From: an uncultured Prochlorococcus sp.
GTDB lineage: Bacteria; Cyanobacteriota; Cyanobacteriia; PCC-6307; Cyanobiaceae
Reading direction: 5' to 3'
NCBI GenBank assembly: GCA_902620895.1
Contig: CACNJU010000015.1
Location: 1-39,596, forward strand
Length of the DNA: 39,596 bases
Positions 18,541 to 27,446 of this stretch are shown piece after piece. The notes beneath the pieces are model-generated. The model saw nothing but the letters and a program-made list of their open reading frames with translations, was not told where the DNA came from and did not search any database. Both the position numbers and the translations under genes were made by a program. Positions within the stretch are counted from its first letter, which is position 1. Each line of letters begins with the position of its first letter.

Positions 18541-19932
18541 TTATATAACTCCTATATTAAAATTTACCAGATCCTTGTTGCATAAACTTTGATTATTGAT
18601 CCAATTAAACCTATCTATATCAATTCTTTCTCCAGGAACTAGCAGAGGTATCCCAGGAGGATAAGGGCAAATAATATCTCCAGATATTTTATTTAATGAT
18701 TGCGAGAAAGGAATGTTCCGAGTCTCACTTCTCCAAGCAATTCCAATCTCTATTTCGGGTGCTTGAACTAATTTAAATGGCGATTGGAGCACTTCTAAAC
18801 TTTTTGATTTTTTAGATTTTAATAGTAACTTTTTCCATAATTTTTCAAATAAATTAGGAAAATCTTTTTGATTTGCAAATCCTAAGCAAAAAGTTAGAGT
18901 CATCATTTCTGGTAATTCAGCGATAAGGCCATTTCTATAAAAAAATTTATCAGCAGTAAAACCATCAATTCCGACCTTAGAGGTATTTACTATAATTTTT
19001 AAGGGATCTTGGGTTTCTATCAGAGGAATATTTTTTTTAATTAATTTTTTGTAGATACTTTTTGCCTCTAAAATTCTTTTTTGATATTTTGATAAACTTT
19101 TTTTATTGAGCCAGTCATGAATAGACTCTTCACAAGAAGAAAGTAATAATGAACTTGGACTAGTAGTTTGCAACGAATTAATACTCCTGATTAAATTACG
19201 TTCATTTATTAGATTCCCTTTGTACCAGAGCACCGCTGTTTGAGTTAAACCATTGAGCGACTTATGCAGTGAATGAACAACTAAATCAGCATTTGATGAC
19301 AATGCGGGTTTTGGTAAATCGAGGTTCTCACAAAAAAGGAAATAAGAACCATGGGCCTCATCAACTAAAACAGGCAAATTTTTTTGATGACAAAAATTTA
19401 TTAAATGCTCTAAATCTCCGGCATAACCATGATAAGAGGGACTTACAATAATTACTCCTGCAATTTTATTCTCATCAAAATTTAATTTTTCAAATACATT
19501 TTTGAACCAAATTTTTGTAATTGGTTTGTAATGTCCAGTTTCCAATGAAAATTCTAGGTCAAAAAATATTGGATTTATGTTCTGCATCGCACAGGTTTTT
19601 ATAACACTTATATGAACATTTCTAGGCATTAGGATAGTATCGCCTGGATTTGCCATCGCAATTATTGCTGATTGTATTAATCCAGAAGCTCCATTAACGC
19701 CAAAAAAACATCCTTTTGCTCCAAATTTGTCAGAGAATTCTCTTTGAGATTTGGCAATTAGTCCGTTTTGGGATAGAGGTGAACCTATTTCTGGTAGTTC
19801 AGGCAAGTCCCAAAAACCAGGACTAATTTTTAGTAATTTTATTAATTTCCTTGGTAAAGCTTCTCCTCTATTGTGAGCGGGAAAGAATAGAGATTTTAAA
19901 AACTTTTTAGTTAGATAAGATGAAATGCTCAT
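18541..19932 (-). CDS. PLP-dependent Orn/Lys/Arg decarboxylase family protein
   Basis: 463 residues. The fold-type I core has a glycine-rich GVNGASGLIQSA near the start, LVDEAHGSYF with the Asp that contacts the pyridine ring, and HSLHKSLNGLTQT with the PLP-binding lysine. A short C-terminal domain contains the CPYPPGIPLLVPGE signature of this decarboxylase group. The length matches the short form without the N-terminal wing domain. Substrate could be arginine, lysine or ornithine; the cyanobacterial arginine decarboxylase SpeA is a different, larger fold, so I give no symbol. It precedes cdsA and faces the ABC1 gene across 64 bases. Confidence 0.87.
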   Translation of the reverse strand: MSISSYLTKKFLKSLFFPAHNRGEALPRKLIKLLKISPGFWDLPELPEIGSPLSQNGLIAKSQREFSDKFGAKGCFFGVNGASGLIQSAIIAMANPGDTILMPRNVHISVIKTCAMQNINPIFFDLEFSLETGHYKPITKIWFKNVFEKLNFDENKIAGVIIVSPSYHGYAGDLEHLINFCHQKNLPVLVDEAHGSYFLFCENLDLPKPALSSNADLVVHSLHKSLNGLTQTAVLWYKGNLINERNLIRSINSLQTTSPSSLLLSSCEESIHDWLNKKSLSKYQKRILEAKSIYKKLIKKNIPLIETQDPLKIIVNTSKVGIDGFTADKFFYRNGLIAELPEMMTLTFCLGFANQKDFPNLFEKLWKKLLLKSKKSKSLEVLQSPFKLVQAPEIEIGIAWRSETRNIPFSQSLNKISGDIICPYPPGIPLLVPGERIDIDRFNWINNQSLCNKDLVNFNIGVI

Positions 19933-19996
19933 AAAGTATTCTTGATATATATAGAATGGATCAATTGGTATTCTTCTTTGATATTTTTAAACTTTA

Positions 19997-21652
19997 ATGA
20001 AGCGATCTCATTCGAAATATTCAGCAAAAGACGACTTAGTTTGGTTGATTTTGAGACCATGGATTTTTATCCCAAGAGTTTTATATATCCTTTTAACTTT
20101 TATTTTTCTTTTTTTAAGAATACTTTTTCAAGGTAACAGTAAAAATAAAAATGTACAAAAAAATCTCTCAAAATATCTTTTTGATGTAATAACTGATTTA
20201 GGACCTTGTTTTATAAAATTAGGGCAGGCACTTTCTACTAGACCAGATCTTGTTAGACAGGATTGGCTTACAGAACTTACAAACTTACAGGATAATCTTC
20301 CAGCATTTAATCACAATATTGCTTTAAAAATTATTGAAGAAGAACTTGGAGCTTCTGCTAATGAATTATTTGATGAGTTTCCAGATAGTCCTATTGCTTC
20401 GGCTAGCTTAGGTCAAGTTTATAAAGCAAAAGTAAATAATAATTACTTAGCGGTGAAAGTGCAGCGACCAAATTTGTATTTTCTCATAAGAAGGGATGTC
20501 GTAATTTTAAGGTTTTTAGGAACTTTTTTATCACCGTTATTGCCATTAAATATAGGTGTCGGAATTGGAGAAATAATAGATGAATTTGGCAAGGCTCTTT
20601 TTGATGAAATTGACTATCAAAAAGAGGCTGAAAATGCTTTGAGGTTTGCAAATTTATTTAAAGAAAATCCAAATATTTTTATTCCTAATTTAGAAAGAAA
20701 ATTTTCATCCAGAAGGATCATCACAACCTCTTGGATTGATGGAGTTAAGTTAAGAGATCGTGGTTTATTGGAGGAAAACAACTTAATACCTTCTTCTTTT
20801 ATTAAAACTTGTGTAATCAGTGGGCTTCAGCAGTTATTTGAATTTGGATATTTTCATGCAGACCCACACCCAGGAAATATGTTCGCTCTAAAAGGAGGAA
20901 ATGCAGATTGTGGGAATTTAGCTTATGTTGATTTTGGGATGATGGATACTATTACAAATTCAGATAGACTTACTCTTATTAAGGCAATTGTCCACATAAT
21001 AAACGAAGAATATTATCTCTTAGCAGAAGATTTCCAGAAATTAGGTTTTTTAACTAAAGAACAAGATCTTCAAAAACTAGTGGGACCATTAAAAGAGGTT
21101 CTTGGAGGGTCATTAGGGGCTGAGGTTGGTAATTTTAATCTTAAAAATGTTACTGATAAATTCTCAAAACTAATGTATTCATATCCTTTTAGAGTTCCCA
21201 GCAGGTTTGCCTTAATAATAAGAGCGGTTGTTAGTCAAGAAGGTTTAGCACTTAGATTAGATCCAGAATTTAAAATTTTAAAAATCGCTTATCCCTATAT
21301 TGCTAAAAAACTACTTACCGACAATTCTGAAGAGATTTTAGACATTCTTATAGAAGTAGTGTTTGATAAAAAAGGTCAAATTCAAGTAGAAAAAGTTGAA
21401 AGTTTATTAAATATTTTATTTAAAGATTCAAAGAATATTAATTCAGATCTCATACCAGTTGCAAACGCGGGTTTGAAATTATTTGTTAGTAAAGAAGGAT
21501 CCGAAGTTAGGAAGAATCTTCTCCTAAGCCTAATAAAAGATGAAAAATTAGAATTTACAGATGCCAAAAAACTCTTAGCTTTATTTAGAGATACTTTTAG
21601 CCCTCTCAATATTGCAAAAAGTGCAGTGCAAAATATTATTTCAATAGTTTAG
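19997..21652 (+). CDS. ABC1/UbiB-family atypical kinase
   Basis: 551 residues. The ABC1 core carries the KxGQ motif (FIKLGQALSTRPD), the alanine-rich nucleotide loop SPIASASLGQVY, the conserved lysine in LAVKVQRPN, ExD motif DEIDYQKEAENA, the catalytic HADPHPGNM and the metal-binding VDFGMMD. One or two hydrophobic segments near residues 20-40 could tether it to a membrane. In bacteria UbiB aids ubiquinone synthesis; plant and cyanobacterial ABC1K proteins act on plastoquinone, tocopherol and carotenoid metabolism at thylakoids. ATPase activity rather than protein kinase activity is expected from the family. Confidence 0.92.
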   Translation: MKRSHSKYSAKDDLVWLILRPWIFIPRVLYILLTFIFLFLRILFQGNSKNKNVQKNLSKYLFDVITDLGPCFIKLGQALSTRPDLVRQDWLTELTNLQDNLPAFNHNIALKIIEEELGASANELFDEFPDSPIASASLGQVYKAKVNNNYLAVKVQRPNLYFLIRRDVVILRFLGTFLSPLLPLNIGVGIGEIIDEFGKALFDEIDYQKEAENALRFANLFKENPNIFIPNLERKFSSRRIITTSWIDGVKLRDRGLLEENNLIPSSFIKTCVISGLQQLFEFGYFHADPHPGNMFALKGGNADCGNLAYVDFGMMDTITNSDRLTLIKAIVHIINEEYYLLAEDFQKLGFLTKEQDLQKLVGPLKEVLGGSLGAEVGNFNLKNVTDKFSKLMYSYPFRVPSRFALIIRAVVSQEGLALRLDPEFKILKIAYPYIAKKLLTDNSEEILDILIEVVFDKKGQIQVEKVESLLNILFKDSKNINSDLIPVANAGLKLFVSKEGSEVRKNLLLSLIKDEKLEFTDAKKLLALFRDTFSPLNIAKSAVQNIISIV

Positions 21653-21684
21653 TTTTTATATTTATACCTAATAAATTTACTTAT

Positions 21685-21721
21685 GATTTTAATTCGATTA
21701 GAATTAAAGAAATCGTTTTTT
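21685..21721 (+). terminator. Candidate intrinsic terminator after the ABC1 gene
   Basis: TTTAATTC (21688-21695) and GAATTAAA (21701-21708) form a perfect 8-bp stem with loop GATTA; three more pairs (21685-21687 with 21712-21714) can extend it after a small bulge. TTTTTT follows at 21716-21721. The stem is AT-rich, as expected here, so the termination strength is uncertain. Confidence 0.45.
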
Positions 21722-21764
21722 AAAAATTGAGTAGTAAAAAGATTAATTAGCTTGGGAATATTTA

Positions 21765-22259
21765 ATGAATGTTTTGAAAAATTTTTTTACATTTAAGAAG
21801 AAATCTGAAAAAAATAAAGACTTAAGCTCTGGAATGGTTGATCAATATATGGAAATTGCAAAGTTAGTAAAAGAAGCAAGAATTCAACAAAAACTTACAA
21901 CAAAAGAGTTGTCATACATTTCAAAAATACCTGAACGAATAATAAATTCTATTGAAAATAACAATAAAAAAATAAGGCCAGATTATCCTTTTATAAGATC
22001 TATATTAATTAAATTAGAGGAATGCTTAGTATTAAAAAAAAATACATTATTAAGATTGGCAGTTAGAGAAAGAAAAATTTTAAAGAAAGACGGAAAGGAT
22101 TTTTTGTTCAGGGAATTCGACCTCATAAATTCATGGCAAGGAAGTCTTATGTACTTTTTTATATTAGTTCTAACTCTATTTATATTAAAGAGATACTTTA
22201 TTTTAAATGTAAATGTTATTGAGATTCAAAATATTGAAAATCAAATCATCGAAGAATAA
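21765..22259 (+). CDS. RodZ-like protein: cytoplasmic HTH and one membrane helix, no periplasmic domain
   Basis: 164 residues, ATG start. Residues 30-105 resemble the N-terminal helix-turn-helix of RodZ (EIAKLVKEARIQQKLTTKE followed by ISKIPERIINSIE). A single membrane helix spans about 127-147, after which only 17 residues remain. RodZ links the MreB cytoskeleton to the elongation machinery through its cytoplasmic HTH, and its periplasmic beta domain is missing here. The protein could be a trimmed RodZ or another membrane-tethered HTH protein. It is preceded by a 112-base gap with a candidate terminator, and converges on malQ 13 bases away. Confidence 0.72.
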   Translation: MNVLKNFFTFKKKSEKNKDLSSGMVDQYMEIAKLVKEARIQQKLTTKELSYISKIPERIINSIENNNKKIRPDYPFIRSILIKLEECLVLKKNTLLRLAVRERKILKKDGKDFLFREFDLINSWQGSLMYFFILVLTLFILKRYFILNVNVIEIQNIENQIIEE

Positions 22260-22272
22260 TTTTGAATAAATT

Positions 22273-23793
22273 TTACTTTTTAGTTCTACCAAAATTATTT
22301 CCTAACTCACTAAAAAATTTAATATTATCTTCTATTTCATCTAGAGATCGATTTAACTTCCATTTCCAGTTATTTTTTGTTGTACCAGGTTTGTTTAATC
22401 TACTTGAATCATCGAAAGACAATAGATCTTGTATTGGAGCGATAAAGAGTTTAGCATTTGTGTCCATACCAATTTTTATTAAGTCCCAAGAGGGATTTTC
22501 TGAAAATTTATATTCTTCTCTTATTCTTTTTTGGGTTTCTAAATCTAAATATTCCCACCATGAAACAGATGTAGAGTTGTCATGAGTACCTGTATAAACA
22601 ACCCAATTTTCCCCTTTAAAATTTTTAGGTAAATAAGGATTATCTTCATTGCCATCAAAAGCGAATTGCAATATTTTCATGCCAGGCAATTCAAAATTGT
22701 TCCTTAGTTTCTCAACATCTGGGGTTATTACTCCAAGATCCTCCGCAATAATTGGTAGATAATTAGCCCCTAGATCCTTTTTTACTTTTTTCAATAGTGT
22801 TCTCCCTGGAGAATTTATCCATTTTCCAAAAATTGCCGTTTTAGAACTGCCATTAACTCTCCAGTAACCCGCTAAACCCCTGAAGTGATCAAATCGCAAT
22901 ATGTCCACAAGGTCAAATTGCCTTTGGAATCTTTTTCTCCACCATTCGAAATTAGACCTCTTATGTTTTGACCAAAAGTAGGTTGGCGTACCCCATAATT
23001 GTCCTGTTGATGAAAAATAATCAGGTGGAACACCACTTTGAAAGATTAAATCTCCATTCTTAAAAATTGAAAATAATGATTTGTTACTCCATACGTCAGA
23101 GCTGTCTCTAGATACATAAAAAGGCAAATCTCCTATTAGCTTAATATTCTTTGATTTTGCAAAATTTTTAATAGCTCTCCATTGCTCATCAAGATGCCAC
23201 TGTATTAATTTTTTAATAAGTATCTCTTCACTTTTTTTCTTAATCCACGATTTTAAAAGCTCGTTATTTTTTTTTTTAAATTCTTGAGGCCATTCCCACC
23301 AAGGCAGCATATTAAACTCCTCTCTTATAACAACAAATGTTGCATAATCTTCAACCCACGAATTCCTCCTAATCCATTTATTAAATTTAATTTTTCTTTC
23401 TTCAGATTGTGAACTCCATCCTTGCAAAAGGAGGTGACCTAATTTCTTTGTTAAACTATCTGCAATATCAAAATCAAAATGGTCCTTGTTCTGATTTATT
23501 GGACCTAGATTTTCTTTATTTGAAACGAAGATAAAACCTTTCTCTATTAAATCATCAATATCCAAAAACCATGGGTTTATTGCAAAACTAGATGGGGAAC
23601 TGTATGGCGAACCTGTAGAGTCTGTTGGTGTAAGAGGTAAAAATTGCCAGTACTCAATTCCATGTTTATGAAGTTTTTTTATCCACTCTTTAGCTCCTCT
23701 ACCAAAAGTTCCACATACACTCCCGCCAGGAATACATGTTGGATGCATAAGTACGCCTAATGATTTTTTTTCAAGAATTGACTCTATAGGCAT
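22273..23793 (-). CDS. malQ: 4-alpha-glucanotransferase (amylomaltase, GH77)
   Basis: 506 residues, ATG start. GH77 marks are all visible: ILRFDHFRGLAGYW with the nucleophile Asp, PIIAEDLGVITPDV with the acid/base Glu, and YTGTHDNSTSVSWW with the third Asp; the start QFLPLTPTDSTGSPYSSPS is also typical. The enzyme moves maltooligosaccharide units between glucans and supports glycogen breakdown at night in cyanobacteria. It is transcribed away from prs across the longest intergenic region of the window. Confidence 0.95.
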   Translation of the reverse strand: MPIESILEKKSLGVLMHPTCIPGGSVCGTFGRGAKEWIKKLHKHGIEYWQFLPLTPTDSTGSPYSSPSSFAINPWFLDIDDLIEKGFIFVSNKENLGPINQNKDHFDFDIADSLTKKLGHLLLQGWSSQSEERKIKFNKWIRRNSWVEDYATFVVIREEFNMLPWWEWPQEFKKKNNELLKSWIKKKSEEILIKKLIQWHLDEQWRAIKNFAKSKNIKLIGDLPFYVSRDSSDVWSNKSLFSIFKNGDLIFQSGVPPDYFSSTGQLWGTPTYFWSKHKRSNFEWWRKRFQRQFDLVDILRFDHFRGLAGYWRVNGSSKTAIFGKWINSPGRTLLKKVKKDLGANYLPIIAEDLGVITPDVEKLRNNFELPGMKILQFAFDGNEDNPYLPKNFKGENWVVYTGTHDNSTSVSWWEYLDLETQKRIREEYKFSENPSWDLIKIGMDTNAKLFIAPIQDLLSFDDSSRLNKPGTTKNNWKWKLNRSLDEIEDNIKFFSELGNNFGRTKK

Positions 23794-24037
23794 TTTTTAT
23801 TGTATTTTGATTATTTACACTTAAAGTGTTTTTAATTCTCTAAGTTCAAACATATACAAATTTTTTTTAATTGACAAATTTCTTAACGGCTTTTCAGACT
23901 GAATAAAAATAAAGTTTTATTTTTAAAAACAAATTTTTTTCTTAATTCATGTGACTTTTGAAAACATCTAGTCATTATCTTTTGCGAAATTCACATAAAC
24001 GACTACGATAATAATATAGTTTTATGGTGCAAATTTC
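23794..24037. promoter_or_regulatory. Divergent malQ/prs intergenic region with an operator-like palindrome
   Basis: This is the longest non-coding stretch (244 bases) and must hold both promoters. At 23817-23829 lies ACACTT-A-AAGTGT, a perfect 6+6 inverted repeat 24 bases upstream of the malQ ATG, well placed for a repressor or activator. A TACAAT-like -10 for malQ can be read on the minus strand at about 23802-23807. On the prs side GATAATAATATAG (about 24007-24019) gives possible -10 hexamers. A weak AT-only hairpin occurs near 23905-23924. No open frame or RNA gene is seen. Confidence 0.4.
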
Positions 24038-25033
24038 GTGACAAGTTTTATCACGGCAATGCAGAGTAAAGAATCCAAGTTCAATCTAACTAATAGTAGA
24101 TTAAGGCTGGTAAGTGGGACAACAAATCCTAAATTAGCTGAAGAAATTGCATCATATTTAGGGATTGAAAATGTACCTTTAATATCTAAAAGATTTGCTG
24201 ACGGAGAACTTTATGTCCAGATTCAGCAATCTATTAGAGGTTGCGACGTATTCCTGATACAACCTACTTGTGCTCCTGTAAATGATAGTTTAATGGAGCT
24301 TATGATTATGGTTGACGCATGCAAGAGAGCCTCTGCAAGACAAATAACGGCTGTAATCCCCTATTTTGGATATGCAAGGGCAGATAGAAAGACCTCTGGA
24401 AGAGAGTCTATAACAGCAAAACTAACTGCAAATTTACTTGAAAAATCAGGAGTTGACAGGGTTCTTGCTATGGACTTACACTCGGCTCAAATACAAGGGT
24501 ATTTTGATATACCATGCGATCATATTTACGGCTCGCCTGTTTTAATTGATTATCTAGAATCTTTAAATTTAGAAGAAATAGTTGTAGTCTCACCTGATGT
24601 AGGTGGAGTTGCGAGAGCAAGAGCTTTTGCAAAGTTAATGAAAGATGCTCCTTTGGCTATCATTGATAAAAGGAGATCAGCCCATAATATAGCCGAAAGT
24701 TTAACAGTTATTGGTGAAGTCAAAGGTAAAACAGCTATCCTGATAGACGATATGATAGACACTGGAGGCACAATTTGCTCTGGAGCTAATTTACTAAAAA
24801 AAGAAGGAGCTAATAGAATATTTGCATGTGCATCACATGCTGTATTTTCTCCTCCCTCTTATGAAAGATTAAGTACTAAAAATCTATTTGAACAGGTAAT
24901 TGTAACTAATAGCATACCCGTTATACATAACGAAAATTTCCCACAGTTAAAAATTCTTTCTGTTGCAAATATGCTTGGGGAGGCTATTTGGAGAATCCAC
25001 GAAGAAAGTTCCGTTAGTTCTATGTTTAGATAA
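24038..25033 (+). CDS. prs: Ribose-phosphate pyrophosphokinase (PRPP synthase)
   Basis: 331 residues from a GTG at 24038; the ATG at 24059 would give 324. I prefer GTG because the extra MTSFITA matches how I remember marine cyanobacterial homologues beginning. Motifs: VPLISKRFADGELYVQI, the ribose-5-phosphate/ATP region YFGYARADRK, DLHSAQIQGYFDIPCDH, the flexible loop VDKRR-type IIDKRRS, and the PRPP loop IDDMIDTGGTICSGA. It makes PRPP for nucleotide, histidine and tryptophan synthesis. Length is that of class I enzymes. Confidence 0.96.
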   Translation: MTSFITAMQSKESKFNLTNSRLRLVSGTTNPKLAEEIASYLGIENVPLISKRFADGELYVQIQQSIRGCDVFLIQPTCAPVNDSLMELMIMVDACKRASARQITAVIPYFGYARADRKTSGRESITAKLTANLLEKSGVDRVLAMDLHSAQIQGYFDIPCDHIYGSPVLIDYLESLNLEEIVVVSPDVGGVARARAFAKLMKDAPLAIIDKRRSAHNIAESLTVIGEVKGKTAILIDDMIDTGGTICSGANLLKKEGANRIFACASHAVFSPPSYERLSTKNLFEQVIVTNSIPVIHNENFPQLKILSVANMLGEAIWRIHEESSVSSMFR

Positions 25034-25048
25034 CAGAAATTATTGTTT

Positions 25049-25070
25049 TTACAATCCTTGTAATTTTTTT
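25049..25070 (+). terminator. Intrinsic terminator of prs
   Basis: TTACAA (25049-25054), loop TCC, TTGTAA (25058-25063), then seven T (25064-25070), starting 15 bases after the prs stop. It is a compact stem and T-run in the right place. It overlaps the 3' end of the convergent minus-strand gene, whose stop is at 25049-25051. Confidence 0.6.
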
Positions 25071-25483
25071 ATTCTCTCTTTTTCAATTTTAAATTGTTTT
25101 TCGAGCTTTTCAGGAACATTATCTGGGCATACTTTAAGGGCTGATTCAACTAATTGCAGAGATGCAATAAATTGTAATTGTTTCATATCAACAGTTTGTT
25201 CTTTCTTTCTTTCTAATATTTTCCCTCCATGTTTTTGTGAAATTACTGATGCAAAAGTTGCTGAGGCAACGCTTAATGTTTTTTGGAAATCTAGATCAAA
25301 TCCTTTTCTTGTAGCATTGCATAGAAATGAAACACCCATCCCATGATATAAATTTAAGTCATTTTTGTTGGCAGGAGAATTTTTAACATTTGCCTTTACA
25401 CTATTAAACTCATTATCTGTATCAAACAATAAAGATGAAAATACTATAAGGATTGCGAAAAATTTAGATATTTTTAAAACCAT
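25049..25483 (-). CDS. Small exported protein of unknown function
   Basis: 144 residues, ATG start. Residues 5-20 form a hydrophobic signal-like segment; the mature part has two cysteines (in SFLCNATRKG and LKVCPDN) that could pair in the periplasm, and a charged coiled C-terminal tail. I do not recognise the family. The stretch LYHGMGVSFLCNATRKGFDL followed by a small-residue-rich helix resembles compact helical proteins, with no catalytic motif visible. Convergent with prs, whose terminator lies inside its last codons. Probably a picocyanobacterial lineage gene. Confidence 0.72.
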   Translation of the reverse strand: MVLKISKFFAILIVFSSLLFDTDNEFNSVKANVKNSPANKNDLNLYHGMGVSFLCNATRKGFDLDFQKTLSVASATFASVISQKHGGKILERKKEQTVDMKQLQFIASLQLVESALKVCPDNVPEKLEKQFKIEKERIKKLQGL

Positions 25484-25556
25484 ATTTGATTTCTTTTTTT
25501 ATATACATTACTAAAGATAACATTTTTTATTTTTTAACTAAATCTGCTAACTGAAT

Positions 25557-26096
25557 TTATTTAATAATTTTAATTTCATGGTGATTCTCTACTATTTTTA
25601 GCTTATTTTTGTTCCATGAATATATCACCCTAAATCTATAATTATCAGAATCTACAAGTCTTGTATGTTCAATAATGTGCCAATCTTTGTAAGAAGATTC
25701 AAATATCATTTCGTGTTCGTCGACTTGCTTAATATTTGAAATCCCTTCCTTATTACTTAAATAAAAACTTTCCCTCATAAGTTGATGACCTTTTAAAAAT
25801 GCTCGCATTTCTCCACGTTCTTTATACTGGGGATTTTCTTTAAAGAAATTATATTTTTTTTCTGGGTACCAAGTGAATTTATAATGCGACTCCCATTCGG
25901 ATTTACTTTTGAGAGCTTGTATATTTATATGCATAATTAAATTATAAGTTTTTTGTGGTTCATCAAGAAAATATGTTCTATTTGATTTCCACGACCCAAT
26001 ATTCCTAGAGAACCATCTTTTTAAATTACTATTTAAATTGATTTCTGGAGGATTTTCACCAAATTGTAAGATTTTCTTTGAATTAATAGCAACCAT
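25557..26096 (-). CDS. Lipocalin-like protein related to CpcS/CpeS phycobilin lyases (tentative)
   Basis: 179 residues. The beginning of the fold, WFSRNIGSWKSNRTYFL, recalls the GxWxSxR opening of the CpcS/CpeS family, and the alternating beta pattern with VDEHEMIFESSYKDWHIIEH followed by TRLVDSDNYRFRVIYSW fits a ten-stranded lipocalin barrel. Those lyases attach bilins to phycobiliproteins; distant relatives of unknown role are widespread in cyanobacteria. The conserved catalytic residues cannot be checked by eye. It is separated by 73 bases from the neighbouring small exported protein and by 106 from sasA, which faces away. Family call is moderate, function open. Confidence 0.55.
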   Translation of the reverse strand: MVAINSKKILQFGENPPEINLNSNLKRWFSRNIGSWKSNRTYFLDEPQKTYNLIMHINIQALKSKSEWESHYKFTWYPEKKYNFFKENPQYKERGEMRAFLKGHQLMRESFYLSNKEGISNIKQVDEHEMIFESSYKDWHIIEHTRLVDSDNYRFRVIYSWNKNKLKIVENHHEIKIIK

Positions 26097-26202
26097 ATAT
26101 AAATAAGTCCTATTTATTTCATAGCCTATATGTAAAATAAAAAAAAATATCTTAAGGTGTACGTAAGGATTAACAGCTTTTCAACACTTCAGAGGAAATC
26201 AT

Positions 26203-27321
26203 TTGAATGAAAAAAAAGAGTTAAAATTAATACTTGTGGCAGCTAGAAATCAACTTTCTAGTAATGATATTAAGTCATTAATAGCTTATTTAGAATCAGA
26301 CGATTGTGAATTTAAGATATCTCTCCAGATTTCTGAACCCACAGAGCAGCCGGAATTACTTGAATTACATAGATTAGTCGCAATTCCTGCTCTTATAAAA
26401 GTTTCCCCAGGACCTAAGCAAATATTTGCTGGAAGTAATATTTTCTCTCAGTTGCAAAAATGGTTGCCAAGGTGGACACAGGAAGGCTTAACAAAAAATC
26501 TTGGGATTAATTTGCAACCATCCAAAATTGATTCAATAACAACCCAAAAAGAATTTCTATTGGAAGACGAACTTCTCGTTCTAAGACAGGAAAATGAGAC
26601 TTTAACAAAAAGAATAGAATCTCAGGAAAGATTATTAAGAATGGTAGCTCATGAACTAAGAACACCTTTGACTGCTGCAACTTTGGCTGTTCAAAGTCAA
26701 AAGCTCGGACAAATAGATATTTCAAAATTGCAAGAAGTAATAAAAAGACGTCTAGAAGAGATAGAGCTCTTATCTCAGGATCTTTTAGAGGTTGGAACAA
26801 CTAAATGGGAAGCGTTATTTAATCCTCAGAAAATTGATTTAGGTAGTATTAGTGCTGAAGTAATACTCGAATTAGAAAAATTCTGGAGATTAAGAAATAT
26901 TGAAATTGATACTGATATTCCATCTGATCTGCCGAGTGTATTTGCAGATCAAAGAAGAATGAGGCAAGTATTTTTAAATTTAATTGAAAATGCTATTAAA
27001 TTTTCTAAAGACGCTGGATCTATAAAGATCACTATGATTCATAAGACAAATCAATGGGTAGAAATAACAATTTGTGACAAAGGTGCAGGTATTCCTTTGA
27101 GTGAACAAAAAAGAATTTTTCTTGATAGAGTTAGACTTCCGCAGACTTCTGAAGGAACTTCAGGATTTGGAATTGGCTTATCTGTATGTAGGAGAATAGT
27201 TCAAGTTCATGGAGGAAGAATATGGGTTGTATCTGAAATTGGTTTAGGTTCCTGCTTCCATTTCACAGTTCCTGTGTGGCAAGGACAAAATAAAGAGCAA
27301 CAATACTTGACGAAAGGATAG
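26203..27321 (+). CDS. sasA: Circadian clock output sensor histidine kinase SasA
   Basis: 372 residues from a TTG start with a good Shine-Dalgarno AGAGGA at 26191-26196. Residues 6-95 form the KaiB-like thioredoxin-fold domain ([20 protein letters not shown]); a coiled linker follows; the HisKA helix carries the phosphorylated His150 in [10 protein letters not shown]; the ATPase domain has N-box [12 protein letters not shown]1 DKGAGIP and G2 GFGIGLSVC. SasA binds KaiC through its KaiB-like domain and passes phosphate to RpaA, timing day and night transcription. Prochlorococcus keeps SasA although it lacks KaiA (family knowledge). The tRNA-Glu gene follows 41 bases later. Confidence 0.95.
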   Translation: MNEKKELKLILVAARNQLSSNDIKSLIAYLESDDCEFKISLQISEPTEQPELLELHRLVAIPALIKVSPGPKQIFAGSNIFSQLQKWLPRWTQEGLTKNLGINLQPSKIDSITTQKEFLLEDELLVLRQENETLTKRIESQERLLRMVAHELRTPLTAATLAVQSQKLGQIDISKLQEVIKRRLEEIELLSQDLLEVGTTKWEALFNPQKIDLGSISAEVILELEKFWRLRNIEIDTDIPSDLPSVFADQRRMRQVFLNLIENAIKFSKDAGSIKITMIHKTNQWVEITICDKGAGIPLSEQKRIFLDRVRLPQTSEGTSGFGIGLSVCRRIVQVHGGRIWVVSEIGLGSCFHFTVPVWQGQNKEQQYLTKG

Positions 27322-27362
27322 CCTTACTCTTAGCTTTTAATAAGCTGTTGTGCTACTTTCCT

Positions 27363-27435
27363 GGCCCCATCGTCTAGAGGCCTAGGACACCTCCCTTTCA
27401 CGGAGGCGACAGGGGTTCGAATCCCCTTGGGGCTA
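27363..27435 (+). tRNA. trnE: tRNA-Glu (UUC)
   Basis: A full cloverleaf of 73 bases: acceptor stem from GGCCCCA to TGGGGCT, D arm GTCTAGAGGCCTAGGAC, anticodon arm CCTCCCTTTCACGGAGG with anticodon TTC, and T arm AGGGGTTCGAATCCCCT. CCA is not encoded. The first pair is G1-U72 and the discriminator is A73, as in chloroplast-type tRNA-Glu. Besides translation, this tRNA carries the glutamate that glutamyl-tRNA reductase turns into 5-aminolevulinate for chlorophyll and haem. It lies between sasA and the convergent SRPBCC gene. Confidence 0.97.
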
Positions 27436-27446
27436 TTAATTTTAAT

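Noticed and set aside
22262..22585. Plus-strand frame opposite the end of malQ
   Set aside because: Antisense to the conserved GH77 region and without a plausible ribosome site or family.
24963..25346. 127-codon plus-strand frame overlapping prs and the next gene
   Set aside because: Overlaps the end of prs in another frame and runs antisense to the exported protein gene; crosses the prs terminator.
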